This document shows, piece by piece, positions 6,505-12,901 of a stretch of 14,196 bases of DNA; the first letter of the stretch is position 1; every line of letters starts with the position of its first letter. Source of the stretch: an uncultured Clostridia bacterium (GTDB lineage Bacteria; Bacillota; Clostridia; Oscillospirales; CAG-382); the NCBI GenBank assembly GCA_947627335.1, contig CANQVQ010000040.1:1-14196 (forward strand), written 5' to 3'. The translations under genes and the position numbers were made by a program. Under the pieces are notes generated by a model, which was not told the origin of the DNA, made no database searches, and was given only the letters and a program-made list of their open reading frames with translations.

Positions 6505-6843
6505 ATGTTCGGCAGGAAACGGAAGGACAAACCGCCCCGCAACACGGACAGCCCGGAGTTCCGGCTCTGGATGGCGGAAAAGCTGGACGGGCGGACGCTG
6601 CGCTACATCCTCGAACGGGAGGAAAACGGGGAGGAGCGCGTGCTCGCGAAGGGCGGCGTCCTGAGCAATTATGAAGGGAATTTCAGCGTCATCAGCGGGG
6701 AAAAGACGATTTTCTGCGTCAGATCCGCCGATCTGCACGCGTGGGAGTTCCTTTCGCTGGAAGGCGCGACGCTGACCGGCTATGACCAGACCGTAGGCAA
6801 GGAACGAACCATCCTCGCTTACTATAAATACTACAGAGACTGA
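6505..6843 (+). CDS. Small uncharacterised protein, 112 residues
   Basis: ATG 6505 directly follows the glycosyltransferase stop with no gap, and the gene ends 24 nt before the dehydrogenase ATG. The arrangement supports a real, translationally coupled gene. It has a very basic N-terminus (FGRKRKDKPP), then a mixed alpha/beta body with 'SPEFRLWMAEKLDGRTLRYI', 'EERVLAKGG', and an aromatic C-terminus ending AYYKYYRD. No signal peptide or membrane helix is visible, so it is probably cytoplasmic. I do not recognise a named family and assign no function; co-expression with the glycosyltransferase is the only clue. Confidence 0.82.
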   Translation: MFGRKRKDKPPRNTDSPEFRLWMAEKLDGRTLRYILEREENGEERVLAKGGVLSNYEGNFSVISGEKTIFCVRSADLHAWEFLSLEGATLTGYDQTVGKERTILAYYKYYRD

Positions 6844-6867
6844 CAAAACGTCAAGGAGGAATTGTTC

Positions 6868-7959
6868 ATGGACAAAAAGTTAAGAATCGGCGTCATCGGT
6901 TGCGGCGGCATCGCCAACGGCAAGCATCTGCCGTCGCTCAGGAAGTGCTCCGACCTCGCGGAAATGGTGTGGTTCTGCGATCTGGTGCAGTCCAAAGCGG
7001 AAGCTGCCGCCAAGGAGTACGGCACGCCGGACGCGAAGGTCACGACGGACTACAAGGAGGTCCTCGCGGACCCGACGGTGGACGTGGTGCACGTCTGCAC
7101 GCCGAACCGCTCCCACAGCTTCATCACCGTCGACGCGCTCGAAGCGGGCAAGCACGTCATGTGCGAAAAACCGATGGCGATCAACGCCGCGGAAGCGCAG
7201 AAGATGCTGGACGCCGCGAAGCGCACCGGCAAGAAGCTGACCATCGGCTACCAGAACCGGCAGCGCCCGGATTCGCTCTTCATCAAGCGGGAATGCGAGG
7301 AAGGCACGCTGGGCGAGATCTACTACGCGAAGGCGACGGCGATCCGCCGCAGAGCGGTCCCGACGTGGGGCGTGTTCATGAACGAGTACGAGCAGGGAGG
7401 CGGTCCGCTGATCGACATCGGCACGCACGCGCTGGACCTGACGCTCTGGTGCATGGACAACTATGCGCCGAAGTACTGCGTCGGCACGGTCTACCACAAG
7501 CTCGGCGAGAAGTTCCCGACCGGCAACGCCTGGGGCGACTGGAAGAGCGGCGATCTGACCGTCGAGGACAGTGCGTTCGGCTTCATCGTCATGGAGAACG
7601 GCGCGACCATCGTCCTCGAATCCAGCTGGGCGCTGAATATGCTCGATCCGCGTGAGGCGATCACGACGCTTTGCGGCACGGACGGCGGTGCGGATATGCT
7701 GGACGGCGTGCGGATCAACGGCATCCGTCAGGGTCGTCAGTACGTCCTCAAGCCCGACCTGAACGCAGGCGGCGTCGCCTTCTACGAGGGGACCGGCAAC
7801 GGCACGCCGGAGGAACGCGAAGCCCGCAGCTGGCTCAACGCGGTGCTGAACGATACCGACCCGTTCGTCCTGCCGGAGCAGGCGTTGGTCGTCAGCCGTA
7901 TTCTGGAGGGCATCTATGTGTCCGCCAAGACCGGGGAACCGTATTACTTCAATAAATAA
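6868..7959 (+). CDS. Gfo/Idh/MocA family NAD(P)-dependent oxidoreductase
   Basis: The 363-residue protein has an N-terminal Rossmann fold: RIGVIGCGGIANGKHLPSL near residue 6, with the glycine-rich loop at about 11-16. The family signature CEKPMA follows, with the Lys at 101, then the C-terminal domain motif PLIDIGTHALDL, where D183 and H187 are likely active-site residues. Members oxidise or reduce a sugar or cyclitol hydroxyl using NAD(P), in the cytoplasm. The substrate is not predictable here. ATG 6868 is preferred because AAGGAGGA (6853-6860) sits 7 nt upstream; TTG 6862 lies too close. The next gene is a sugar isomerase, a pairing common in inositol and uncommon-sugar catabolism, so the two probably act on consecutive intermediates. 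Confidence 0.95.
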   Translation: MDKKLRIGVIGCGGIANGKHLPSLRKCSDLAEMVWFCDLVQSKAEAAAKEYGTPDAKVTTDYKEVLADPTVDVVHVCTPNRSHSFITVDALEAGKHVMCEKPMAINAAEAQKMLDAAKRTGKKLTIGYQNRQRPDSLFIKRECEEGTLGEIYYAKATAIRRRAVPTWGVFMNEYEQGGGPLIDIGTHALDLTLWCMDNYAPKYCVGTVYHKLGEKFPTGNAWGDWKSGDLTVEDSAFGFIVMENGATIVLESSWALNMLDPREAITTLCGTDGGADMLDGVRINGIRQGRQYVLKPDLNAGGVAFYEGTGNGTPEEREARSWLNAVLNDTDPFVLPEQALVVSRILEGIYVSAKTGEPYYFNK

Positions 7960-7980
7960 AAGAATAAGGAGGCAATCCCT

Positions 7981-8949
7981 ATGAAGCTGGGCGTTATCAC
8001 CGTCCTGTTCGGCGACCAACCGCTGAACGAGGCGCTCGCGTACCTCAAATCCATCGGCATCGAGGAGCTTGAAGTCGGCGCCGGTGGGTATCCGGGCAAG
8101 GGGCACTGCGACCCTGCGGTCCTGCTGAAGGACGAGCGCAAGCTCGCGGAATTCCGCGAGACCATCGAAACCTACGGAATGCCAATCAACGCGTTCGGCT
8201 GCCACGGCAACCCGGTACACCCGGACAAAGCGATCCGCGAGAAGTACCGTGCGGACTTCCACGACGCGATCCTGCTGGCGGAAAAGCTGGGGATCCGCAA
8301 GATCATCGGGTTCTCCGGCTGTCCCGGCGACTGCGAAACCTCCCGCAACCCGAACTGGGTCACCTGCCCGTGGCCGAACGAGTATTACGACGTGCTTCAG
8401 TGGCAGTGGGAGAAGGTCCTGATTCCTTACTGGAAAGAGGAAGTCAAGTTCGCCGAGGCGCACGGCATCGAGAAGATCGCGTTGGAGATGCACCCGGGCT
8501 TCTGCGTGTACAACCCGGAAACGCTTCTGCACCTGCGGAGCGAAGTCGGCAAGCTGATCGGTGCGAACCTCGACCCGTCCCATTTGATCTGGCAGGGCAT
8601 CGACCCGGTCGCCGCGACCCGTGCGCTCGGCGACGCGATCTACCACGTCCACGCCAAGGACACGAAGGTGGATCGGCTCAACGTCGCGGTCAACGGCGTG
8701 CTGGACACCAAACCGTACGCGGACGAACTGCACCGTGCGTGGGTGTTCCGCTCCGTCGGGTACGGCAACGATATGCAGTACTGGCGGGACTTCATCTGCA
8801 ACCTGCGGTTGGTGGGGTACGTCGACATCCTCTCCATCGAGCACGAGGACAGCATCATGACCAACCGCGAGGGGCTGGAAAAGGCCGCCTACTTCCTCAA
8901 GCAGGCGATCATTCGCGAACCGAAGCCGACCGGTATGTGGTGGGTGTAA
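7981..8949 (+). CDS. Sugar phosphate isomerase/epimerase (xylose isomerase-like TIM barrel)
   Basis: The 322-residue protein fits the AP endonuclease 2/xylose isomerase-like barrel family. It starts KLGVITVLFGDQPLNEALAYL and shows LEVGAGG at the second strand. It carries the expected metal-binding set: E169 (LEMHPG), D198 and H201 (NLDPSHL), H224 (HVHAKD) and E287 (IEHED). Family members isomerise or epimerise keto-sugars or inosose with a divalent metal. A well-placed AAGGAGG precedes ATG 7981, only 21 nt after the dehydrogenase stop. It is the last gene of the operon and is followed by a strong terminator. Inferred role: partner of the upstream dehydrogenase in converting an uncommon sugar or cyclitol. 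Confidence 0.94.
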   Translation: MKLGVITVLFGDQPLNEALAYLKSIGIEELEVGAGGYPGKGHCDPAVLLKDERKLAEFRETIETYGMPINAFGCHGNPVHPDKAIREKYRADFHDAILLAEKLGIRKIIGFSGCPGDCETSRNPNWVTCPWPNEYYDVLQWQWEKVLIPYWKEEVKFAEAHGIEKIALEMHPGFCVYNPETLLHLRSEVGKLIGANLDPSHLIWQGIDPVAATRALGDAIYHVHAKDTKVDRLNVAVNGVLDTKPYADELHRAWVFRSVGYGNDMQYWRDFICNLRLVGYVDILSIEHEDSIMTNREGLEKAAYFLKQAIIREPKPTGMWWV

Positions 8950-8990
8950 GTCCGTAATTTCCAAGGCTTTGTTGTAAAAAACGCATCGAA

Positions 8991-9033
8991 AAAAGGGTGC
9001 GGCGCCGAAAACGCCGTACCCTTTTGGTTTTTT
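8991..9033. terminator. Bidirectional intrinsic terminator between convergent genes
   Basis: The 14-nt arms 8991-9004 and 9012-9025 pair with one G-T wobble around a 7-nt loop. The plus strand continues GG and seven T (9027-9033). On the minus strand the other arm runs into TTTTTT. It can therefore end both the rightward operon and the leftward gene that stops at 9044. Confidence 0.9.
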
Positions 9034-9043
9034 GACGGTGCGG

Positions 9044-9643
9044 TCAGGAAATATCGTATTTGAGGCAGTCGGATAGGTCACGGACTGCCACGGCTTTCCG
9101 ATCGCTTACGAGTTCCCAGATGGGATGCTCCGTACTGCCTCCCGAAAAATATGTTCGCGCAAAAGCGGTGGTGTGCGTGATGTCGTTTGTCTCCCACAAA
9201 TCGTCGTATGCCTTATCGAACAAACGCATATCAAGCCTGTCGGCAGTTTCGGCGGAAAGCTCGATTTCAAACAGCTTGATCTTCGCACGTTCCTCCTCCG
9301 ATGCCTTCCCCCAGTCGATCTCAAAGAGTTCTCGGCAGGCGGAAAGCTCGTCAAAAAAGTAGTTGCACTTTAACCGGCAGCAACGTTGCGGAAATTCTCT
9401 GCGTCGCACAGATTCAAACACCGCCTCCGCCGCCCATTTCACGCAGTCCGTCTGCATATCCGCCATTCCGAACCTGTCGAGGGATTCCCGCATGAACTTT
9501 GCGGCAAAGTAAGCGCCGTAAAAGCAATCCTCGCTTCGCTCCAATGCCTGAACAAACGGCTCCGTCAGCTCCCAAAATTTTTTATAATTCAAAGACAACT
9601 CTGCGCCCAAGCAAAGGGTATCGCTCATATGGTAAACTTTCAT
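9044..9643 (-). CDS. Uncharacterised 199-residue protein, possibly DUF2441-like
   Basis: The protein opens MKVYHMSDTLCLGAELSLNYKK and has a helical, Cys-rich middle (C67, C88, C89, C93). Later come KIKLFEIELS (121-130) and ARTYFSGGSTEHPIWELVSD near the C-terminus. The initial 'YH..d.l.lG..l', the central 'FEIE' and the late 'YF.G....PiWE' recall DUF2441-type proteins and, more loosely, the H-Y-E layout of ADP-ribosyltransferase-like folds. This is recollection, not a search result. No signal peptide or membrane helix is visible. The gene is visibly poorer in GC than its neighbours (27 of 60 in 9181-9240). A weak AAGGGA ribosome-binding site precedes ATG 9643. It lies 85 nt after an XRE regulator on the same strand, with a hairpin between them. 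Confidence 0.8.
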   Translation of the reverse strand: MKVYHMSDTLCLGAELSLNYKKFWELTEPFVQALERSEDCFYGAYFAAKFMRESLDRFGMADMQTDCVKWAAEAVFESVRRREFPQRCCRLKCNYFFDELSACRELFEIDWGKASEEERAKIKLFEIELSAETADRLDMRLFDKAYDDLWETNDITHTTAFARTYFSGGSTEHPIWELVSDRKAVAVRDLSDCLKYDIS

Positions 9644-9671
9644 TCATCTTTTCCCTTGCGAATAACGATTC

Positions 9672-9693
9672 GTCGGGCAGCCGCCTGCCCGAC
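9672..9693 (-). other. 9-bp hairpin between XRE gene and the unknown gene
   Basis: GTCGGGCAG (9672-9680) and CTGCCCGAC (9685-9693) pair perfectly around a 4-nt loop. There is no clear T run after it on the minus strand. It could be a weak terminator, an mRNA-stabilising stem or an attenuator between two cotranscribed genes. Confidence 0.5.
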
Positions 9694-9728
9694 ATTTGAC
9701 AGGATGCCACACGGATCGAAGCGACGGG

Positions 9729-10052
9729 TTACTGCTGGTTTGCAACGTAGACCGCGATCATTTCCGCGATACACTTCCGCTGTTTGGGCGACAACCCTGC
9801 GAGCATCTGCGTGATTTCGTCAAACACATAGTCTTTCCCGGAAGAAAGCTCGTTTCTCAGGATATAGTCAGCCGAAACGTCCAAGGCTTCGATCAGCTTG
9901 ATAAAGATCTTAAGGCTCGGCATTTTCTTTCCGCGCTCGATCTCGCCGAGATACATGACGCCGATGTCGGCAAGTTCCGCAAGCTGTTCCTGCGTCAGCG
10001 ACCTGCCTGTCCGCGCTTCCCGCAGCGCTTTGCCCAGTTCGACTTTATCCAC
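9729..10052 (-). CDS. XRE-family transcriptional regulator
   Basis: The 107-residue protein has a Cro/C1-type helix-turn-helix at about residues 7-62: LGKALREARTGRSLTQEQLA, then 'DIGVMYLGEIERGKKMPSLKIFIKLIEALDVSADYIL'. This is the classic pattern in which the recognition helix precedes 'EIERGKK.PSL'. A helical C-terminus (75-104, 'MLAGLSPKQRKCIAEMIAVYV') probably dimerises. It starts with GTG at 10052 behind AAGGGGG. The protein should bind DNA as a dimer, and its own upstream region carries three copies of a GCTATWTGC motif, so autoregulation is likely. It probably also controls the downstream 199-residue gene. Base composition is lower in GC than the surroundings, which suggests recent acquisition. 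Confidence 0.92.
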   Translation of the reverse strand: MDKVELGKALREARTGRSLTQEQLAELADIGVMYLGEIERGKKMPSLKIFIKLIEALDVSADYILRNELSSGKDYVFDEITQMLAGLSPKQRKCIAEMIAVYVANQQ

Positions 10053-10064
10053 CTGCCCGCCCCC

Positions 10065-10155
10065 TTAGCAAATAGCATGAATTCTATCAAAAGTATACGC
10101 GATACCGTTGTAAAAAGGAATAAGCATATAGCGTTTCATATATGCTATTTGCTAA
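10065..10155. promoter_or_regulatory. XRE upstream region with 14-bp inverted repeat and three operator-like sites
   Basis: A perfect 14-bp inverted repeat (10065-10078 and 10142-10155, arm TTAGCAAATAGCAT) flanks 63 bp. Within and between its arms the motif GCTATWTGC occurs three times: 10068-10076 (-), 10124-10132 (-) and 10144-10152 (+). The last two have centres 20 bp apart, about two helical turns. Two -10-like boxes on the minus strand lie between sites: TATACT (10092-10097) and TGATAGAAT (10081-10089). No good -35 is present for either. The first site would overlap the start of transcription. All of this fits XRE autorepression. Confidence 0.65.
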
Positions 10156-10170
10156 GAAAGAAAGCGTTTT

Positions 10171-10914
10171 TTATTTGTCTTGCGTCAGGGGTTGCGGTGC
10201 GGATTCGCAGAGTGCCGCCAATTCCGCGTCGGTCGCCTCACGGACGGCGCCTTCCGGCAGGTCGTCCGGCAGGGAAAGCTCCCCGATGGCGACGCGGTGC
10301 AGCCCGACGACCGCCGCGCCGCAGGCGGCGAACATCCGCTTGATCTGGTGGTATCGCCCCTCGGTCAGGGTCACGAGGGCGGTCTTTTGCCCGACGATCG
10401 AAAGCGACGCCGGTTTGCAGACCCCGTCGGAAAGTTCCACCCCTTCCGCGAAGCGTTTCGCCATTTCCTCGGTCGGCGGGACGTCGAGCGTGACGAAGTA
10501 GCGCTTCTTGACGTGCCGCTTGGGGGCGAGGATGCGGTGGGCGAGCTGCCCGTCGTCGGTCAGGAGCATCAGCCCGGTCGTGTCCTTGTCCAGCCGCCCC
10601 GCCGGGAACAGTCCGCGCCGAAACAGCGTCGGCGGGACCAGTTCGAGCACGGTGGGTCCGTCTCCCGCGTCGGTCGAAGAAACGTACCCCTTCGGCTTGT
10701 GCAGCAGCAGGTAGACGTGGGTCCTGAGCGTCAGCGGGACGCCGTCGATCGCGACGGACACGGTTCCCGGGTCGATTTTCTGCTCCGCGCTCTTCGCCCG
10801 CACGCCGTCGATCGTGACCCGTCCGCGTGCGATCAGCGCTTTCGCGTCCCGACGGGACAGCGGGGTCTCCCCGCCCTGCGAAGCGAGCAGTTTGTCCAGC
10901 CGTTCGGGCTTCAT
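10171..10914 (-). CDS. rsuA: Pseudouridine synthase, RsuA family
   Basis: The 247-residue protein has an N-terminal S4 RNA-binding domain (RLDKLLAS, then SRRDAKALIARGRVTIDG), the LHKPKGYVSS motif (71-80), and the catalytic GRLDKDTTGLMLLT (106-119) with Asp109. The late EGRYHQIKRMFAACG is characteristic of the RsuA/RluB/E/F group. The most likely reaction is U516-to-pseudouridine conversion in 16S rRNA; RluB-type 23S specificity cannot be fully excluded. Its ATG (10912-10914) overlaps the stop of the upstream SGNH-dockerin gene in an ATGA arrangement, so translation is probably coupled. No terminator is visible in the short gap before the XRE operator region. Confidence 0.92.
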   Translation of the reverse strand: MKPERLDKLLASQGGETPLSRRDAKALIARGRVTIDGVRAKSAEQKIDPGTVSVAIDGVPLTLRTHVYLLLHKPKGYVSSTDAGDGPTVLELVPPTLFRRGLFPAGRLDKDTTGLMLLTDDGQLAHRILAPKRHVKKRYFVTLDVPPTEEMAKRFAEGVELSDGVCKPASLSIVGQKTALVTLTEGRYHQIKRMFAACGAAVVGLHRVAIGELSLPDDLPEGAVREATDAELAALCESAPQPLTQDK

Positions 10915-11786
10915 GCGGGGTTGCGCGATAGGGCGAAGGTGCCGAGGACCGCCCGCTTGATGAACAGATAGTCGACGGAATCGACGGCGCCGTCCCGGTT
11001 CACGTCCGCGTAGGCGGCGCGCTCGCCGAGGGAGAAGGTGCCGAGGACGGCTCGTTTGACGAGCATATAATCCACGGAATTTACGCTGCCGTCGCCGTTC
11101 GCGTCGCCGAGGTCCAGACGGTAGAGGGCGTCTGCGAGGGCGGACGCGTAGAGCGCGTAGCCCCGTGCGTTCGGGTGTACGCCGTCCGCGAGCAGACCGT
11201 CGACCGCGATCCCGGTCGCCTCCGCCGTTTCGGTGAAGATGCGGTACAGGTCCGCCGTGACCAGGTCGTATTCCGCCGCGAGTTCCCGCGCCGCAAGGAC
11301 GTATTGCTGATAGAAGGCGTTCGCCCCGCCGTGCGGTTCAAATACGGTGCGGTCGTGCCGGGTGTAGTAGTCGGTTTCGCCGATCGGGTTTTCGATGACC
11401 AGCACGACGCGTGCGCCGGCGGCGGTCGCCCGTTCGATCATGTCCCGCATATTTGCGAGGTAGGTTTCGAGCGGCACGTGCTTCGCCATATCCAGTGCCG
11501 CGTCGTTCATGCCGAAGGAAAGCAGCAGGACGTCCGGCTTCTGCGCGAGCGCCGAGGCGAACGCCGTATGTCCGTCGGCGGAATTCCAGCCCCCGACGGC
11601 TTTGTTGACGACGGAAACGCCGAACGCCTTTTCCGCGTCGGAGAACCACGCCCCGGAAGCGGTGATGCTGTCGCCGAAAGCGACGATCTTCTTGTCTTGG
11701 GTCGTCAGCGCGGACGGGTGAATCGCACAGACGGAGAAAAGCACGGAAAGCGCCAGCAGGAGGGAAGAAAAGCGGAACCGTTTCAT
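10911..11786 (-). CDS. Secreted SGNH/GDSL hydrolase with C-terminal dockerin
   Basis: The protein has 291 residues from ATG 11786. A signal peptide (KRFRF, hydrophobic 8-20, probable cleavage near PSA-LT) precedes an SGNH domain. Block I is AFGDSIT (catalytic Ser40), with the Gly of block II in AVGGWNS (63-69), block III FGMND (Asn94), and block V DGVHPN (Asp201, His204). Residues 227-286 are a dockerin with Ca loops starting at D228 and D261 and KR at 244-245 and 277-278. The fold covers carbohydrate acetyl-esterases, lipases and related esterases, so an extracellular deacylase or deacetylase role is inferred. GTG 11807 is an alternative start, but it would place AAAGGA inside the coding region, where it serves the ATG better. 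The gene has its own promoter and overlaps rsuA by 4 nt. Confidence 0.93.
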   Translation of the reverse strand: MKRFRFSSLLLALSVLFSVCAIHPSALTTQDKKIVAFGDSITASGAWFSDAEKAFGVSVVNKAVGGWNSADGHTAFASALAQKPDVLLLSFGMNDAALDMAKHVPLETYLANMRDMIERATAAGARVVLVIENPIGETDYYTRHDRTVFEPHGGANAFYQQYVLAARELAAEYDLVTADLYRIFTETAEATGIAVDGLLADGVHPNARGYALYASALADALYRLDLGDANGDGSVNSVDYMLVKRAVLGTFSLGERAAYADVNRDGAVDSVDYLFIKRAVLGTFALSRNPA

Positions 11787-11818
11787 GTTTTGTTCGTCCT
11801 TTCGCACTCTTTTTGTTC

Positions 11819-11847
11819 AGTGTAGCATAAAATCGGGAAATTTTCAA
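11819..11847 (-). promoter_or_regulatory. Promoter of the SGNH-dockerin/rsuA operon
   Basis: On the minus strand TTGAAA (11842-11847), 17 nt, TACACT (11819-11824), preceded by TATGC. It lies about 33 nt before the ATG and faces away from the DUF4434 promoter. Confidence 0.72.
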
Positions 11848-11867
11848 GGGAAAGTTCCGCAAAACCC

Positions 11868-11895
11868 TTGCATTTTTTCGGATTTATGGTAAGAT
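11868..11895 (+). promoter_or_regulatory. Promoter of the DUF4434 gene
   Basis: TTGCAT (11868-11873), 16 nt, TAAGAT (11890-11895), with extended -10 TATGG at 11885-11889. It lies 37 nt before the ATG at 11932. Confidence 0.7.
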
Positions 11896-11931
11896 AAGGA
11901 AAAAGGAAACCGGAAAGAAGGAAATTTGTTT

Positions 11932-12897
11932 ATGCAAAAACCGATCGTTGGCACATGGTTTGAATTCTGGCACCACAACATCGCAGAGGGCAAGTACTGG
12001 AACCCGATCTGCCGTCATTTCACCGCCGAACAGTGGGAAGCGAAGGTGGACGAGATCGCGTCCGTGGGAATGAAGTACATCGTCCTGCTCGCCACCGGCA
12101 TCGGCTACGACGACAGTTTCGAGTGCTACTTCCACACCGACATCGCCCCGTTCGCCGATATGGCGTGCAAGGACCCGATCGGGGCGTTGCTGAAAGCCGC
12201 CGACCGCAACGGGATCAAGGTGTTCGTTTCGACAGGCTTTTACGGCAACTGGACCCACACGATGGAGAACATGACCTCCCCCGAGGTCACCGCTCGCGCC
12301 TTTAAGGCGATGGAACAGCTCTGGGCGCAGTACGGGTCGCACGAGTCCTTCTACGGCTGGTACTACCCGGACGAGACCTGCATCGACGGGCATTTCCACC
12401 CGGCGTTCCTCGAATACGTCAACCGCTATTCCGCCCATGCGCACAAGATCGCGCCCGGCACCAAGACGCTCATTGCCCCCTACGGCACGAACATCCTCAA
12501 GGCGGACGCGGAATACGTCGAACAGTTGAAGAACCTCGACGTGGACGTCGTCGCCTATCAGGACGAGATCGGCGTGCGCAAGTCCAAGCCGGAGGACACC
12601 GCAGCGTACTACCGTGCGCTGCGCGAGGCGCACGATGCGGCGGGACGTTCCGCGCTCTGGGCGGATATGGAGGTTTTCCAGTTCGAGGATCAGGTCTACC
12701 GTTCCGCCCTGCTGCCCGCGACGATGGAGCGCGTCGAGCGGCAGATCGAGTCCATCGCCCCGTATGTGGACGAGATCCTCTGCTACCAGTATCAGGGGAT
12801 GTTCAACAAACCCGGCACCATCGCCTACTGCGGACACCCGGATTCCGTCCGCTTCTACGAGGAGCTTGCCGAGCATAACCGCAAGTACGGCGGATAA
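11932..12897 (+). CDS. DUF4434-type TIM-barrel protein
   Basis: The 321-residue protein begins PIVGTWFEFWHHNIAEGKYW and carries IGALLKAADRNGIKVFVSTG (83-102), GFYGNW (102-107) and ESFYGWYYPDE (138-148). Later come 'VVAYQDEIG' (207-214) and 'ALWADMEVFQFED' (241-253). These match the pattern I associate with DUF4434, a glycoside-hydrolase-like barrel family of unproven activity. Acidic residues in strand-end positions (E148, E212, E247) are candidates for catalysis, but this is inference. There is no signal peptide, so it should be cytoplasmic and would act on an imported saccharide if it is an enzyme. ATG 11932 is preferred over TTG 11926 because AGAAGGAAA sits 7 nt upstream. The next gene begins 4 nt after its stop. 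Confidence 0.88.
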   Translation: MQKPIVGTWFEFWHHNIAEGKYWNPICRHFTAEQWEAKVDEIASVGMKYIVLLATGIGYDDSFECYFHTDIAPFADMACKDPIGALLKAADRNGIKVFVSTGFYGNWTHTMENMTSPEVTARAFKAMEQLWAQYGSHESFYGWYYPDETCIDGHFHPAFLEYVNRYSAHAHKIAPGTKTLIAPYGTNILKADAEYVEQLKNLDVDVVAYQDEIGVRKSKPEDTAAYYRALREAHDAAGRSALWADMEVFQFEDQVYRSALLPATMERVERQIESIAPYVDEILCYQYQGMFNKPGTIAYCGHPDSVRFYEELAEHNRKYGG

Positions 12898-12901
12898 CGC
12901 C

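Noticed and set aside
5494..6846. Open frame of 450 codons on the minus strand
   Set aside because: Shadow of the glycosyltransferase and the 112-residue gene; rich in Arg, His and Asp with no motif.
6880..9081. Open frame of 733 codons on the minus strand
   Set aside because: It lies opposite the dehydrogenase and isomerase genes, both with clear family motifs and ribosome-binding sites. The translation has no coherent domain.
9672..9693. Hairpin considered as a terminator of the XRE gene
   Set aside because: No T run follows on the minus strand, so it is listed only as a hairpin.
10124..10145. GCATATA/TATATGC inverted repeat with an 8-nt loop considered as a separate stem-loop
   Set aside because: AT-rich and short; better explained as part of the XRE operator cluster.
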